Shown here piece by piece: positions 1 through 16,238 of a stretch of DNA of 64,000 bases. The notes beneath the pieces were generated by a model. That model was given only the letters and a program-made list of their open reading frames with translations. It searched no databases and was not told where the DNA came from. This DNA comes from Enterobacter chuandaensis (GTDB lineage Bacteria; Pseudomonadota; Gammaproteobacteria; Enterobacterales; Enterobacteriaceae), in the NCBI RefSeq assembly GCF_003594915.1, contig NZ_QZCS01000010.1, positions 90,176 to 154,175 on the forward strand, in the 5' to 3' direction. Within the stretch, counting starts at the first letter, position 1; each line of letters begins with the position of its first letter. Both the position numbers and the translations under genes were made by a program.

Positions 1-931
1 CGTCGAAGTACAGGTTGATTACTGCGGGATCTGCCACTCAGATCTCTCGATGATCGACAACGAATGGGGCTTTTCCAGCTATCCGCTGGTTGCCGGGCAC
101 GAAGTGATTGGCCGTGTCGTGGCGCTCGGCAGCGCCGCGCAGGACAAAGGGCTGAAGGTTGGCCAGCGCGTGGGCATTGGCTGGACGGCACGCAGCTGCG
201 GCCACTGTGACGTGTGTATCAGCGGCAACCAGATCAACTGCCTTGAAGGCGCGGTGCCCACCATCCTGAACAAGGGCGGTTTCGCCGACAAGCTGCGCGC
301 CGACTGGCAATGGGTCATTCCGCTGCCGGACAGCATTGATATCGAATCCGCCGGTCCGCTGCTGTGCGGCGGCATCACCGTCTTTAAACCGCTGTTGATG
401 CACCACGTCACCGCCACCAGCCGCGTGGGCGTGATTGGTATTGGCGGTCTGGGCCATATCGCCATCAAGCTGCTGCACGCAATGGGCTGTGAAGTCACGG
501 CGTTCAGCTCGAACCCGGCGAAAGAGAAAGAAGTGCTGGCGATGGGCGCGGACAAAGTGGTGAACAGCCGCGATCCGGACGCACTGAACGCACTGGCTGG
601 GCAGTTTGATCTGATTATCAACACCGTGAACGTCGATCTCGACTGGCAGCCGTACTTTGAAGCACTGGCCTACGGCGGTAACTTCCACACCGTAGGTGCC
701 GTGATGAAGCCGCTGCCTGTTCCGGCGTTTACGCTGATCGGCGGGGATCGCAGCGTGTCAGGCTCCGCGACCGGTACACCGTACGAGCTGCGCAAGCTGA
801 TGAAGTTTGCCGGACGCACCAAAGTGGCGCCAACCACCGAGCTGTATCCGATGTCGAAAATCAACGAAGCGATCCAGCACGTGCGCGACGGCAAAGCCCG
901 TTACCGCGTGGTGTTGAAAGCGGATTTCTGA
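1..931 (+). CDS. ahr: NADPH-dependent aldehyde reductase Ahr (5' end outside window)
   Basis: Zinc-dependent medium-chain alcohol dehydrogenase that reduces aldehydes to alcohols with NADPH in the cytosol. The frame is already open at base 2, where it reads [16 protein letters not shown], so the start codon and roughly the first 30 residues lie upstream of the window. Visible features are the catalytic-zinc segment CGICHSD, the GHE motif near position 107, a structural-zinc cysteine cluster (CGHCDVC then C) around bases 210-245, and the Rossmann motif GIGGLGH near base 442. The sequence fits E. coli Ahr (YjgB) closely, and the C-terminal end is complete at 931. It converges on the dihydroxyacetone kinase gene with a REP element between. 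YahK-type enzymes are the nearest alternative. Confidence 0.88.
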   Translation, partial: VEVQVDYCGICHSDLSMIDNEWGFSSYPLVAGHEVIGRVVALGSAAQDKGLKVGQRVGIGWTARSCGHCDVCISGNQINCLEGAVPTILNKGGFADKLRADWQWVIPLPDSIDIESAGPLLCGGITVFKPLLMHHVTATSRVGVIGIGGLGHIAIKLLHAMGCEVTAFSSNPAKEKEVLAMGADKVVNSRDPDALNALAGQFDLIINTVNVDLDWQPYFEALAYGGNFHTVGAVMKPLPVPAFTLIGGDRSVSGSATGTPYELRKLMKFAGRTKVAPTTELYPMSKINEAIQHVRDGKARYRVVLKADF

Positions 932-939
932 TGTGACAT

Positions 940-971
940 TGCCGGGTGGCGGCTTCGCCTTACCCGGCCTA
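940..971. repeat. REP-type palindromic element (copy 1)
   Basis: A GC-rich imperfect palindrome, GCCGGGTGGCGG then CTTCGCC then TTACCCGGCC, resembling enterobacterial REP (palindromic unit) sequences. About 31 bases recur identically at 63661-63691. It lies between two convergent genes, a usual REP position, where it may stabilise 3' ends or aid termination. Confidence 0.8.
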
Positions 972-977
972 CTTTTG

Positions 978-2615
978 CTACTGCGCCAATATGTTAAACA
1001 CTTCCGCTACCGCGACCGCCCCCGGGTCCATTACCCCATCCAGATTCTCTTTATTAACATACGATGAGCGCCCTGCTCCTGCTTTCGCCATTTTCGCCGT
1101 TGCTTCAGCCCCTTGCTGCGCAGCCTGTGCCGCTGACTGAAGATCGCCTTTCTGTAACGCCTCAAGCGCCGGTTGCAGCGCATCGATCAGCGTACGATCG
1201 CCGAGATCTGCACCGCCATACTGCTTCATCTGCGCAAGTCCGCTCAGTAACGCCTCCGGCAGAGGCTGCCCGTCGTGCAATTTTTGTCCCGCCGCCGTGA
1301 AGAAGATCGACATCAACACCCCACTCGATCCGCCCATCACCGTCGCCAGGCGCTCGCCCACCAGCAACAGCAGCTTAGACACGTCATTCAGCGGGAGAGT
1401 GTTCTCTTCCAGGCGCTGCGCAATATCCCGTGCACCTTGCGCAAACGTGGAGCCAGTATCCCCATCGCCCACTTTGGCATCCAGCGCATTCAGGCGGTTT
1501 TCAAGCTGTATGAGCGTCTTCGTCACCCGGGAAACAGACTCCTTGACCTGCGGATTGTCGGACGCGGTATATTCCACGCTATCGTGAATAGCGCTTTGCG
1601 GAACGGTACGCAGAGGGGCAAACGCCACGGGCTTCTGCCAGCCCAGCGTTTCCACCTCTTCATGCAGCGCTTTCTCGAACAGATCGTTGAGCTTTAGCAG
1701 CGTCAGAGAAAAGCCCTTCATATCCAGCGCGCTCACCAGCGGCGCAGGGCCAATCAGGTACGCAATATTCTCTTTCAGCGCCGAGTGCGCCAGCTCTTTG
1801 GTCAACAGCGCCATTTCCAGTGCCGAGACGCCGCCGAGGTTGTTAATCAGCACCGCGAAACGCCCCTCGCCCGCCTGTGCTTTGAGCGGCGTCACCAGCG
1901 TGTCGATAATGGCTTTGCTGTTTTGCGTATCAACCACCGAGGCACCCGGCTCCCCGTGGATCCCCAGCCCCAGCTCGACATGGCCCTGCTTAATGCGCCC
2001 CTCTTCATCGTCGCTGCCCGGCAGGTTACAGGTTTGCATCGCAACGCCCAGGCTCCAGAGGTTATCGCAGGCCTGTTGCGCAATATCACGCACTTCGCTC
2101 AGCGATTTACCGTACTCTGCGGCATAACCCGCGATCTTATGCACCAGCGCCGTACCGGCAATGCCGCGCGGCTGCTTGTTGTCTGGCAGCGCAATATCAT
2201 CCGCGACTATCACCATCTCTACCTTCAGGCCGTAGCGTTTGGCCTTTTCTGCCGCCAGACCAAAGTTCAGGCGATCCCCGGTGTAGTTTTTCACAATCAG
2301 CAGGCAGCCGCGGTCGCCCGTCACCGCAACGATAGCGTTCAGTACCGCATCCACGCTCGGCGAGGCGAACAGATCGCCACTCACTGCCGCCGTCAGCATG
2401 CCTTTGCCGACAAACCCCGCGTGCGCCGGCTCATGGCCTGAGCCACCACCGGAGATCACCGCCACGCGGCTTTTATCCCAGTCACCGCGGGCGACGACCC
2501 TGATGGCGGGATCGATATCAAGTTTGACGAGATTCGCATGTGGCGCAGAAAGCAGTATGCCTTCAATGGCGTCGTTGACCAGCTGTTTGCGATCGTTAAA
2601 GAAGAATCTGGACAT
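978..2615 (-). CDS. dhaK: ATP-dependent dihydroxyacetone kinase (DhaK-DhaL fusion)
   Basis: Phosphorylates dihydroxyacetone to dihydroxyacetone phosphate with ATP, feeding glycerol or DHA carbon into glycolysis. The 545-residue protein is a single-chain two-domain kinase. An N-terminal DhaK domain (about 1-330) carries GGGSGHEPAH and the substrate-binding His220 in GLGIHGEPG. A C-terminal DhaL domain (about 360-545) carries the Mg-ATP motif AKVGDGDTG. This is the Citrobacter freundii-type ATP enzyme rather than the split PTS-dependent E. coli type. I chose ATG at 2615 (MSRFFFND), preceded by a GTGGA-like ribosome site; an in-frame start at 2696 would add 27 unrelated residues. No dha operon genes (dhaB, dhaD, dhaR) flank it, so it is probably a stand-alone scavenging kinase. 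Confidence 0.9.
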   Translation of the reverse strand: MSRFFFNDRKQLVNDAIEGILLSAPHANLVKLDIDPAIRVVARGDWDKSRVAVISGGGSGHEPAHAGFVGKGMLTAAVSGDLFASPSVDAVLNAIVAVTGDRGCLLIVKNYTGDRLNFGLAAEKAKRYGLKVEMVIVADDIALPDNKQPRGIAGTALVHKIAGYAAEYGKSLSEVRDIAQQACDNLWSLGVAMQTCNLPGSDDEEGRIKQGHVELGLGIHGEPGASVVDTQNSKAIIDTLVTPLKAQAGEGRFAVLINNLGGVSALEMALLTKELAHSALKENIAYLIGPAPLVSALDMKGFSLTLLKLNDLFEKALHEEVETLGWQKPVAFAPLRTVPQSAIHDSVEYTASDNPQVKESVSRVTKTLIQLENRLNALDAKVGDGDTGSTFAQGARDIAQRLEENTLPLNDVSKLLLLVGERLATVMGGSSGVLMSIFFTAAGQKLHDGQPLPEALLSGLAQMKQYGGADLGDRTLIDALQPALEALQKGDLQSAAQAAQQGAEATAKMAKAGAGRSSYVNKENLDGVMDPGAVAVAEVFNILAQ

Positions 2616-2752
2616 TGTTTTCCACTTTTTTATTAACCGTATGCAAAAGCATAGTCCGCGCTGGACAATGCGCCGCAAAGTCAGCAATTTACTCAACCAT
2701 TTTGCCGTCAGGTTGCCTATACTCCACCCAGGACTAAGAGAGGAAGCGCATC

Positions 2753-4255
2753 ATGAGTACACCATTGTTAATTGCCCGGACGCTGGAAAAAGAGCTGTAT
2801 TTACTGCCCGCGATGGCGAACCGCCACGGTCTGATTACCGGTGCCACCGGCACAGGGAAAACAGTCACTCTGCAGAAGCTGGCGGAGTCGCTTTCAGATA
2901 TTGGCGTGCCGGTCTTTATGGCTGACGTAAAAGGCGATTTAACCGGTGTGGCTCAGGAGGGTACCGCTTCTGAAAAACTGCTCGAACGCCTGAAGAATAT
3001 TGGCATTACGGACTGGACGCCGCACGGCAACCCGGTAGTCGTCTGGGATATCTTTGGCGAGAAAGGCCACCCGGTGCGCGCCACCGTCTCCGATCTCGGC
3101 CCGCTGCTGCTGGCTCGCCTGCTTAACCTCAACGACGTGCAGTCCGGCGTGCTGAATATTATCTTCCGTATCGCCGACGATCAGGGGCTACTGCTGCTTG
3201 ATTTCAAAGATCTGCGCGCCATTACCCAGTACATCGGCGATAACGCCAAATCTTTCCAGAACCAGTACGGCAATATCAGCAGCGCTTCTGTCGGGGCCAT
3301 TCAACGCGGGTTACTGACGCTGGAGCAGCAGGGCGCCGAACACTTCTTCGGTGAGCCGATGCTGGATATCAATGACTGGATGCGCACCGACAGCAGCGGC
3401 AAAGGCATCATCAACATTCTGAGTTCAGAAAAGCTCTACCAGATGCCGAAACTCTACGCCGCCAGCCTGCTGTGGATGCTCTCCGAGCTGTACGAGCAGT
3501 TACCGGAAGCGGGCGATCTGGAAAAACCGAAGCTGGTCTTCTTCTTTGACGAAGCACATCTGCTGTTTAACGACGCGCCGCAGGTGCTACTGGATAAAAT
3601 TGAACAGGTCATTCGTCTGATCCGCTCCAAAGGGGTTGGCGTCTGGTTTGTGTCGCAAAACCCGTCGGATATTCCGGACAACGTGCTGGGCCAGCTCGGT
3701 AACCGCGTGCAGCACGCCCTGCGCGCCTTTACGCCGAAAGATCAGAAAGCGGTAAAAGCCGCTGCGCAAACCATGCGCGCCAATCCTGCCTTTGATACCG
3801 AAGCGGCGATTCAGGCGTTAGGCACCGGTGAAGCGCTGATCTCGTTCCTGGATGCGAAAGGCAGCCCCTCCATCGTGGAGCGCGCCATGGTGATCGCACC
3901 CTGCTCGCGCATGGGGCCCGTTACCGACGATGAGCGCAACGGCCTGATTAACCACTCTCCGGTGTACGGCAAGTATGAAGACGAGGTGGATCGGGAGTCT
4001 GCGTTCGAGATGCTGCAAAAAGGGGTACAGGCGACCACCGAATCGCAGGATGCGCCACCCGCGAAGGGGCAGTCAGTCGCGGTGGATGACGGCATTCTGG
4101 GCGGGCTAAAAGACATTTTATTTGGCACCACCGGGCCACGCGGCGGGAAACGCGACGGCGTAGTGCAGACCATGGCGAAAAGCGCCGCACGGCAGGTCAC
4201 CAATCAGATTGTGCGCGGCATGCTGGGGAGTTTGCTAGGCGGCCGCCGTCGGTAG
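2753..4255 (+). CDS. yjgR: YjgR, HerA/FtsK-like P-loop ATPase (DUF853)
   Basis: A 500-residue predicted cytosolic ATPase of the HerA-like DUF853 family; its biological role is not established. The sequence shows a Walker A loop GATGTGKT at residues 30-37 and a Walker B strand LVFFFDEAH. The C-terminal tail is basic and glycine-rich (GSLLGGRRR). The length equals the E. coli protein as I recall it, so the gene looks complete, with a good ribosome site (AGAGAGGAAG) before ATG 2753. Its last 21 bases overlap the 3' end of yhcC on the other strand. In E. coli yjgR sits beside the idn genes, far from yhcC. Confidence 0.9.
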   Translation: MSTPLLIARTLEKELYLLPAMANRHGLITGATGTGKTVTLQKLAESLSDIGVPVFMADVKGDLTGVAQEGTASEKLLERLKNIGITDWTPHGNPVVVWDIFGEKGHPVRATVSDLGPLLLARLLNLNDVQSGVLNIIFRIADDQGLLLLDFKDLRAITQYIGDNAKSFQNQYGNISSASVGAIQRGLLTLEQQGAEHFFGEPMLDINDWMRTDSSGKGIINILSSEKLYQMPKLYAASLLWMLSELYEQLPEAGDLEKPKLVFFFDEAHLLFNDAPQVLLDKIEQVIRLIRSKGVGVWFVSQNPSDIPDNVLGQLGNRVQHALRAFTPKDQKAVKAAAQTMRANPAFDTEAAIQALGTGEALISFLDAKGSPSIVERAMVIAPCSRMGPVTDDERNGLINHSPVYGKYEDEVDRESAFEMLQKGVQATTESQDAPPAKGQSVAVDDGILGGLKDILFGTTGPRGGKRDGVVQTMAKSAARQVTNQIVRGMLGSLLGGRRR

Positions 4256-5176
4256 ACGGGGAACCCACGGACGGCCCAGCGCCGAACCCTGTACGCCGTT
4301 TTCCTGAAGATAGCGGTCGATTTCCACCATCCCCGTCCAGCGGTTCTCGCACCAGAGCGGTGCCAGAAGCGTTGGGCGGCGGGCGCTGGCGGAGATGCGG
4401 TGGTAGACAATTTCCGGCGGCGTGTGGCGAATCATCTCCCCTGCCGTCACCGTATAGTCCTCAAGCTCAATACCGCTTAACCGCCCGGCTTCCCAGGCTT
4501 TCGCCATAATGCTTCCCGTAACGATATGAAGGGGATGCAGCTTAATACCGTCCACGCCGGTTTCAACGACTTTTTCCAGCGTCTCCAGGCCGTGCTGCTG
4601 CCCTTCGCCAGGCAATCCGACAATCAGATGCGAGCAGACTTTTAACCCACGCTCGCGGGCCAGCCGCGTGGTGCGCTGGTAGCAGGCGAAATCATGGCCG
4701 CGGTTGATGCGGTGCAGGGTTTTGTCATGTGCGGTCTGCAGGCCCAGCTCCAGCCAAATCTCGTAGCCCTGCTCTTTGTACTCGCTGAGCAGGTCCAGCA
4801 CCGCCTCCGGCACGCAGTCCGGGCGCGTGCCGACGCACAGCCCGACAATATTGGCCTGGGTGACCGCCTGCTGATACATGGAACGCAGCACCTGCACCTC
4901 CGCCCACGTGCTGGTGTAGGCCTGGAAATAGGCCAGATACTGCTTCGCGCGGTTCACCAGGCTGGCCTGATGGGCGAGCTGTTCCGCGATGGATTTATGC
5001 TGCTGGGCTTCGTCAGCAAACGACGCAACGTTACAGAAGGTGCAGCCGCCGCGCCCGATAGTGCCGTCGCGATTCGGGCAGCTAAAGCCACCGTGCAGCG
5101 TCAGCTTATGAACCTTTTGCCCGTACCGCTGCAAAAGATCCCCACCAAACATATTGACTAATTTCTGTAACTGCAT
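4235..5176 (-). CDS. yhcC: YhcC, radical SAM protein (TIGR01212 family)
   Basis: Predicted radical S-adenosylmethionine enzyme of unknown substrate. The iron-sulfur cysteines are in FSCPNRDG...GGCTFCN near the N-terminus. I placed the start at ATG 5176 ([13 protein letters not shown]), giving 313 residues, because this is where E. coli YhcC begins. An in-frame ATG at 5218 has the better Shine-Dalgarno (AGAGG, 6-base spacing) and would add 14 residues. The C-terminus ends [13 protein letters not shown], whereas the E. coli protein ends shortly after GRPW, and the extra codons are the antisense of the yjgR 3' end. The gene diverges from gltB, as in E. coli, but arcB, normally downstream of yhcC, is not here. 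Confidence 0.88.
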   Translation of the reverse strand: MQLQKLVNMFGGDLLQRYGQKVHKLTLHGGFSCPNRDGTIGRGGCTFCNVASFADEAQQHKSIAEQLAHQASLVNRAKQYLAYFQAYTSTWAEVQVLRSMYQQAVTQANIVGLCVGTRPDCVPEAVLDLLSEYKEQGYEIWLELGLQTAHDKTLHRINRGHDFACYQRTTRLARERGLKVCSHLIVGLPGEGQQHGLETLEKVVETGVDGIKLHPLHIVTGSIMAKAWEAGRLSGIELEDYTVTAGEMIRHTPPEIVYHRISASARRPTLLAPLWCENRWTGMVEIDRYLQENGVQGSALGRPWVPRLPTAAA

Positions 5177-5768
5177 AATCTGATAGACCGTCCCGAAGAA
5201 AGGGGACAAGCCTGCCATTTTTAGCCTCTGTCGGCGATGACCTGGATCAATCGCCCTGGACGGCCTTTATCTATATGAATAAATACTCAGGATTACTGCA
5301 ATTTCATTCACACCACCGGTGATTACTTTTCCTTATGTTCTGATTGTTTTTTTCATTTATAGCGGCAACACTGAAAAACAGTGATTTTATGCGGGCTTGA
5401 ATACATAACCAGATTATTGTTCTGCTATAAATCAGCATTTCAGCATGCTGCATCGATAATACCGCTTTCAGATAGTGAGTCAGATCACACTCCTTCACGG
5501 CTCCCCTGGCCTTTCGATGGTTATAAAAATAGTTAAATATCTTTTAAAAACAAATAGATACCATCTCTTTAGCACATATTTGTATAAATAAGATTGCCAT
5601 TTGACCTGTGTACCAATTCCCGATAAGTTGGAAATCCGCTGGAAGCTTTCTGGATGAGCGGCCTGCTCATCATATTTATGCAGTAATTGAGATTCCCTCT
5701 GAAGCAAGTCCTCAAACTTGTTTACCTGCGCGAAAGGATGAAAAAGAGGGCGAATGCGAGGTCCGCGT
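5177..5768. promoter_or_regulatory. yhcC-gltB divergent regulatory region and gltB leader
   Basis: About 590 bases separate yhcC from the leader ORF before gltB. The segment is AT-rich compared with its neighbours, as expected of a multi-regulator promoter; in E. coli gltBD is controlled by Lrp with IHF, CRP and other factors. I can see a CRP-like site (5474-5489) and a 7-bp perfect hairpin (GATGAGC/GCTCATC, 5653-5671) close to the 3' end. I could not place the -10/-35 elements with confidence, and Lrp sites are too degenerate to call by eye. Confidence 0.6.
5474..5489. promoter_or_regulatory. CRP-like binding site upstream of gltB
   Basis: AGTGA-GTCAGA-TCACA matches the consensus TGTGA-N6-TCACA at 9 of 10 conserved positions. 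It lies about 390 bases upstream of the gltB start and 300 bases upstream of the yhcC start, so it could serve the long gltBD control region. The assignment is by pattern only. Confidence 0.5.
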
Positions 5769-5863
5769 ATGAAACGCAAACCCCGTCGCCATGCTCTTTC
5801 TGTGCCTGTGCGCCACGGTAAAGTTCAGTGGGAAGCCCGACGAGCCTGGGGAGGTTCACTGAT

Positions 5864-11751
<5,888 letters not shown>

Positions 11752-11752
<1 letters not shown>

Positions 11753-11783
11753 AAAAACAGGCCCGATTGGGCCTGTTTTTTAT
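11752..11783. terminator. Bidirectional terminator between gltD and sspB
   Basis: The stem CAGGCCC / GGGCCTG with loop GATT is flanked by a run of A on the left and a run of T on the right, so it can act as an intrinsic terminator in both directions. The sspB stop codon overlaps its right edge. Confidence 0.92.
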
Positions 11784-12283
11784 TTCACGACGCGAAGAGC
11801 CGGACGGCCACCGCGCGGTGGCGGATCGTCATCAGGATCGTTGTCGTCCTCACGATCGGGCTTGTCGCCATCAATTACAGACATTACCGTTTCGCTTTCG
11901 CTGGCGGTGATGCCTTCATCATCATTCAGGCTGGCAACATCTTCATCGTATGCCGCTTCCGGCTCGAACATGGTACCCGCACCGTTTTCACGCGCGTAGA
12001 TTGCCAGCACCGCAGCCAGTGGTACGGAAACCTGACGCGGCACGCCGCCGAAACGCGCGTTAAAGCGCACTTCGTCGTTTGCCAGTTCCAGGTTGCCCAC
12101 CGCACGCGGTGCAATGTTCAGTACGATCTGTCCGTCACGCGCGTATTCCATCGGCACCAGCACGCCCGGCAACGTCACATCCACAACCAGGTGCGGCGTG
12201 AGCTGGTTATCCAGCAGCCATTCATAGAAGGCGCGCAGCAGATACGGACGGCGTGGGGTAAGTTGTGACATTTCCACAGTCAT
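11780..12283 (-). CDS. sspB: ClpXP protease specificity-enhancing factor SspB
   Basis: Adaptor that binds ssrA-tagged proteins and delivers them to ClpXP for degradation after ribosome rescue. The 167-residue protein has the N-terminal substrate-binding fold (about 5-115), an acidic flexible linker, and the C-terminal ClpX-binding tail RGGRPALRVVK. The ATG at 12283 overlaps the sspA stop as TAATG, which suggests translational coupling. The codon that lines up with the E. coli start is a GTG at 12277 (MEMSQLTPRRP), and a third candidate ATG is at 12271. The start is therefore uncertain by 2-4 codons. Confidence 0.94.
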   Translation of the reverse strand: MTVEMSQLTPRRPYLLRAFYEWLLDNQLTPHLVVDVTLPGVLVPMEYARDGQIVLNIAPRAVGNLELANDEVRFNARFGGVPRQVSVPLAAVLAIYARENGAGTMFEPEAAYDEDVASLNDDEGITASESETVMSVIDGDKPDREDDNDPDDDPPPRGGRPALRVVK

Positions 12284-12921
12284 TAGCCTCGGCCGAGACG
12301 CATTTCACGTTCCGGTTCAGTTAAAGATGCCAGGAAAGAGTCGCGCTCAAATACGCGAGTCATGTAGCCTTTCAGCTCTTTCGCGCCTGGGCCGCTGAAC
12401 TCTACGCCCAGGGTTGGCAGACGCCACAGCAGCGGAGCCAGGTAGCAATCAACCAGGCTGAACTCATCGCTCAGGAAGAACGGTTTCTGACCAAACACAG
12501 GGGCAATTGCCAGCAGCTCTTCACGCAGTTGCTTACGCGCAGCGTCGGCTTCGGAAGCGGAGCCGCTGGTGATGACGTTCATCAGCGAGTACCAGTCTTT
12601 TTCGATACGCTGCATGTACAGGCGGCTTTCACCACGTGCAACAGGATAAACAGGCATCAGTGGCGGATGCGGGAAACGCTCATCCAGGTATTCCATAATG
12701 ATACGGGATTCCCACAGGGTCAGCTCGCGATCCACCAGCGTCGGTACGCTTTGGCTCGGGTTGAGATCGATCAGATCCTGAGGCGGGTTATCCTTTTCCA
12801 CATGCTCGATCTCAAAACTGACACCCTTCTCGGCCAGCACGATACGAACCTGATGGCTATAAATGTCAGTAGGACCAGAAAACAGCGTCATTACCGAACG
12901 TTTGTTGGCAGCGACAGCCAT
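12283..12921 (-). CDS. sspA: Stringent starvation protein A
   Basis: RNA polymerase-associated protein with a glutathione S-transferase fold that supports stationary-phase and acid-stress gene expression. At 212 residues it equals the E. coli length. The thioredoxin-like N-terminal domain (about 9-87; LFSGPTDIYSHQVRIVL) lacks catalytic GST residues, as is usual for SspA, and an alpha-helical C-terminal domain follows. It is the first gene of the sspA-sspB operon and the two overlap by one base. Upstream is a 308-base spacer that must carry its promoter. Confidence 0.96.
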   Translation of the reverse strand: MAVAANKRSVMTLFSGPTDIYSHQVRIVLAEKGVSFEIEHVEKDNPPQDLIDLNPSQSVPTLVDRELTLWESRIIMEYLDERFPHPPLMPVYPVARGESRLYMQRIEKDWYSLMNVITSGSASEADAARKQLREELLAIAPVFGQKPFFLSDEFSLVDCYLAPLLWRLPTLGVEFSGPGAKELKGYMTRVFERDSFLASLTEPEREMRLGRG

Positions 12922-13229
12922 GAAAACCTCCAGGTATATTCAGAATTTTTACTGCTACCAGCCCAACAGGGGCCAGCCAGATGTTGTATCGCCCATCCCA
13001 GAGAAGACACATTGTTCAAGAATCGAACAAAAAGCGAGTATTCACCGATATTTGGGCAGAAAATTGGATGATAGTTTACCAGATTTTGATGGCTTTGTGG
13101 TGAGGGGATTCTGGAAATGTGGAAAAATAGAAGATATATGAAATGTTACTGTGGATAACCTGCGCATTATCCATAAAAAAACCCGCCGAAGCGGGTTTTT
13201 CGCCAATCGTTCTGCGTAAGCAGAATGGA
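12922..13229. other. Intergenic region between sspA and rpsI
   Basis: This 308-base AT-rich spacer between two minus-strand genes holds the rpsI terminator (13174-13202) at its distal end. The promoter of sspA should lie within about 150 bases above 12921. I could not identify clear -10/-35 hexamers and see no ORF of note. Confidence 0.6.
13174..13202 (-). terminator. Intrinsic terminator of the rplM-rpsI operon
   Basis: ACCCGC-CGAA-GCGGGT stem-loop (13181-13196) flanked by seven A and five T. Read on the minus strand it gives a stable hairpin followed by a long U tract, just after the rpsI stop at 13230. Confidence 0.92.
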
Positions 13230-13625
<396 letters not shown>

Positions 13626-13637
13626 CTATAATCCCGA

Positions 13638-14235
<598 letters not shown>

Positions 14236-14328
14236 GAGAAGTTGAGGTCAAAGATCGACCCTTAAATGTGATTTGGAATGGGTTTTTCGGGGGACGAGTT
14301 TGTGCGGTCTGATGCCCTCCCCCCCCAG

Positions 14329-14351
14329 CCCCTCTCCCACAGGGAGAGGGG
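14329..14351. repeat. Palindromic repeat, CCCTCTCCC family (copy 1)
   Basis: A perfect 10-bp stem (CCCCTCTCCC / GGGAGAGGGG) with a 3-base loop, preceded by a run of C. It lies just past the zapE stop. A second, more elaborate copy is at 27808-27850. Elements of this kind are scattered through enterobacterial intergenic regions; here it may act at the zapE 3' end. Confidence 0.65.
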
Positions 14352-14355
14352 GAAT

Positions 14356-15480
14356 TTATGGCATATGTTCCAGCTTCAGGTATTCCTCGCTCTGCATCTC
14401 CTGCAGGCGCGAGAGGCAGCGCTGGAACTCAAACTTCAGCCGCTCGCCCTGGTAAATCTCATATAAAGGCACCTCGGCGCTGACCACCAGCTTGACGTGG
14501 CGCTCGTAAAACTCATCCACCAGCGCAATGAAGCGCCGCGCTTCACTTTCCATCAGCCGCGTCATCACCGGCACATCCAGCATCATCACGGTGTGAAACA
14601 GGCGCGAAAGCGCAATGTAGTCATGCTGGCTGCGGGCATCCACGCAGAGCGTCGCAAAAGAGACCGCCAGCGTTTGGTTTTCTACACCAAGGGTGGGCAA
14701 CGGACGATGGTTAATCTCCAGCGTCGGTGCGTTTTCGCGTTTTGCACCCGCCAGCGCCAGCCAGAGTTTATCCATCTCGCGGGTGGTGTCGGCGTTTAAC
14801 GGCGAAAGCCACAGGTGCGCCTGCGTTAACGTGCGCAGACGGTAATCAACACCCGCGTCGACATTCATGATGTCGCAGTGCTGCTTGATGGCATCGATGG
14901 CGGGCAGGAAGCGCGCCCGCTGCAGGCCGTTGCGATAGAGTTCATCTGGCGGGATATTCGACGTGGCAACGAGCGTGATCCCGCGGGCAAACAACGCCTT
15001 CATCAGGCCGCCTAACAGCATGGCGTCGGTGATATCAGAAACAAAAAACTCATCGAAGCAGAGCACGTCCGTTTCCGCCTTGAACCTGTCGGCCACAATC
15101 TCCAGCGGATCGCTTTTGCCCTGCAGCGCGGTTAGCTCCTCATGCACCCGCAGCATAAACCGATGGAAGTGCAGGCGCTGTTTACGCGCGCCCGGCAGGC
15201 TGAGATAAAAGAGATCCATCAGCCAGGTTTTTCCGCGCCCGACGCCGCCCCACATATATAAACCGTGCACCGGCGCGTGGGCCTGCGGTGCTTTTTTGCC
15301 GAGCAAGCGTCCAAATGCGGCCTTGAGCCCACCACTTTGTTCTATTTCATCGGGTTTTGCCGTGAGTTCCTGATAAATCGTCTCCAGACGGTTTACCGCC
15401 TCACGTTGAACGTCATCCGGTTGGTGCGTACCCTCGCTAAGGGCCAGTTGATATCGCGATGCAGGGGACAGGTTTTGCAT
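14356..15480 (-). CDS. zapE: Cell division ATPase ZapE (YhcM)
   Basis: AFG1-type P-loop ATPase that localises at the constricting Z-ring and is needed under anaerobic or heat stress in E. coli. The 374-residue protein shows Walker A GGVGRGKTW (about residues 78-86) and a Walker B strand LCFDEFFV. The length is close to the E. coli protein (375). Divergent from zapG across 189 bases. The 3' end is followed by a palindromic repeat rather than a T-rich terminator. Confidence 0.95.
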   Translation of the reverse strand: MQNLSPASRYQLALSEGTHQPDDVQREAVNRLETIYQELTAKPDEIEQSGGLKAAFGRLLGKKAPQAHAPVHGLYMWGGVGRGKTWLMDLFYLSLPGARKQRLHFHRFMLRVHEELTALQGKSDPLEIVADRFKAETDVLCFDEFFVSDITDAMLLGGLMKALFARGITLVATSNIPPDELYRNGLQRARFLPAIDAIKQHCDIMNVDAGVDYRLRTLTQAHLWLSPLNADTTREMDKLWLALAGAKRENAPTLEINHRPLPTLGVENQTLAVSFATLCVDARSQHDYIALSRLFHTVMMLDVPVMTRLMESEARRFIALVDEFYERHVKLVVSAEVPLYEIYQGERLKFEFQRCLSRLQEMQSEEYLKLEHMP

Positions 15481-15669
15481 AATCTTATTGTTATTCCTTC
15501 AATTAACGCTCACCGGCAGGCGTGACTGGTGAAAAAAAGGCCGTTCTACACTACGCGATGATACGTCAGGATTCCACTTCTGCGGAAATAGCGGTTATAG
15601 TGGCATTATCAGGCACAGGCAGGAGCCGAGCCAACACCCTACGGAACAACAAGACAACGGGAGAAGTTC

Positions 15670-16068
15670 ATGACCTGGGAATATGCGCTAATCGGTTTAG
15701 TCGTCGGCATCGTGATCGGTGCTGTGGCCATGCGTTTCGGTAACCGCAAATTGCGTCAGCAGCAGTCACTGCAGTACGAACTGGAAAAGAATAAAGCAGA
15801 GCTGGAAGAGTATCGCGAAGAGCTGGTCAGCCACTTTGCCCGTAGCGCCGAGCTGCTGGACAACATGGCGACCGACTACCGTCAGCTGTATCAGCATATG
15901 GCGAAAAGCTCCAGCAGCCTGCTGCCGGAAATGACAGCGGAAACTAACCCGTTCCGTAACCGTCTGGCAGACTCAGAGGCCGGTAACGATCAGGCGCCGG
16001 TCCAGATGCCACGCGACTACTCTGACGGCGCGTCCGGCCTGCTGCGCGGTGGCGCAAAACGCGATTAA
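15670..16068 (+). CDS. zapG: Z-ring associated protein ZapG (YhcB)
   Basis: Inner-membrane protein linking division and cell-envelope growth. The 132-residue protein has one N-terminal transmembrane helix (about 5-22; ALIGLVVGIVIGAVAM), then a long charged coiled coil (about 28-85) and a polar tail. ATG 15670 follows CGGGAGAAGTTC. It ends before a clear terminator, so it is probably monocistronic. Confidence 0.95.
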   Translation: MTWEYALIGLVVGIVIGAVAMRFGNRKLRQQQSLQYELEKNKAELEEYREELVSHFARSAELLDNMATDYRQLYQHMAKSSSSLLPEMTAETNPFRNRLADSEAGNDQAPVQMPRDYSDGASGLLRGGAKRD

Positions 16069-16090
16069 TCGCACAACGTGAATATATTTT

Positions 16091-16120
16091 ACGGGCGCAT
16101 CTCTTGCGCCCGTCCTTTCT
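16091..16120 (+). terminator. Terminator after zapG
   Basis: Perfect 9-bp stem ACGGGCGCA / TGCGCCCGT with a 5-base loop, followed by CCTTTCTT. The T tract is short, so termination may be moderate. Confidence 0.8.
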
Positions 16121-16238
16121 TCCCGTCCCCAGCTATTATTTAGTCACACACCTCATTGTTCAGCGTTATAAAATTCAATAACATCATCATGATTGTGGGT
16201 CGTTCTTCTTTCATTCCAGGATACGAGAGTCAGCATCA

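Noticed and set aside
940..971. Possible CRISPR-like or IS-end interpretation of the repeats
   Set aside because: Only two widely separated copies, no spacers, no cas or transposase genes; the sequence fits REP elements.
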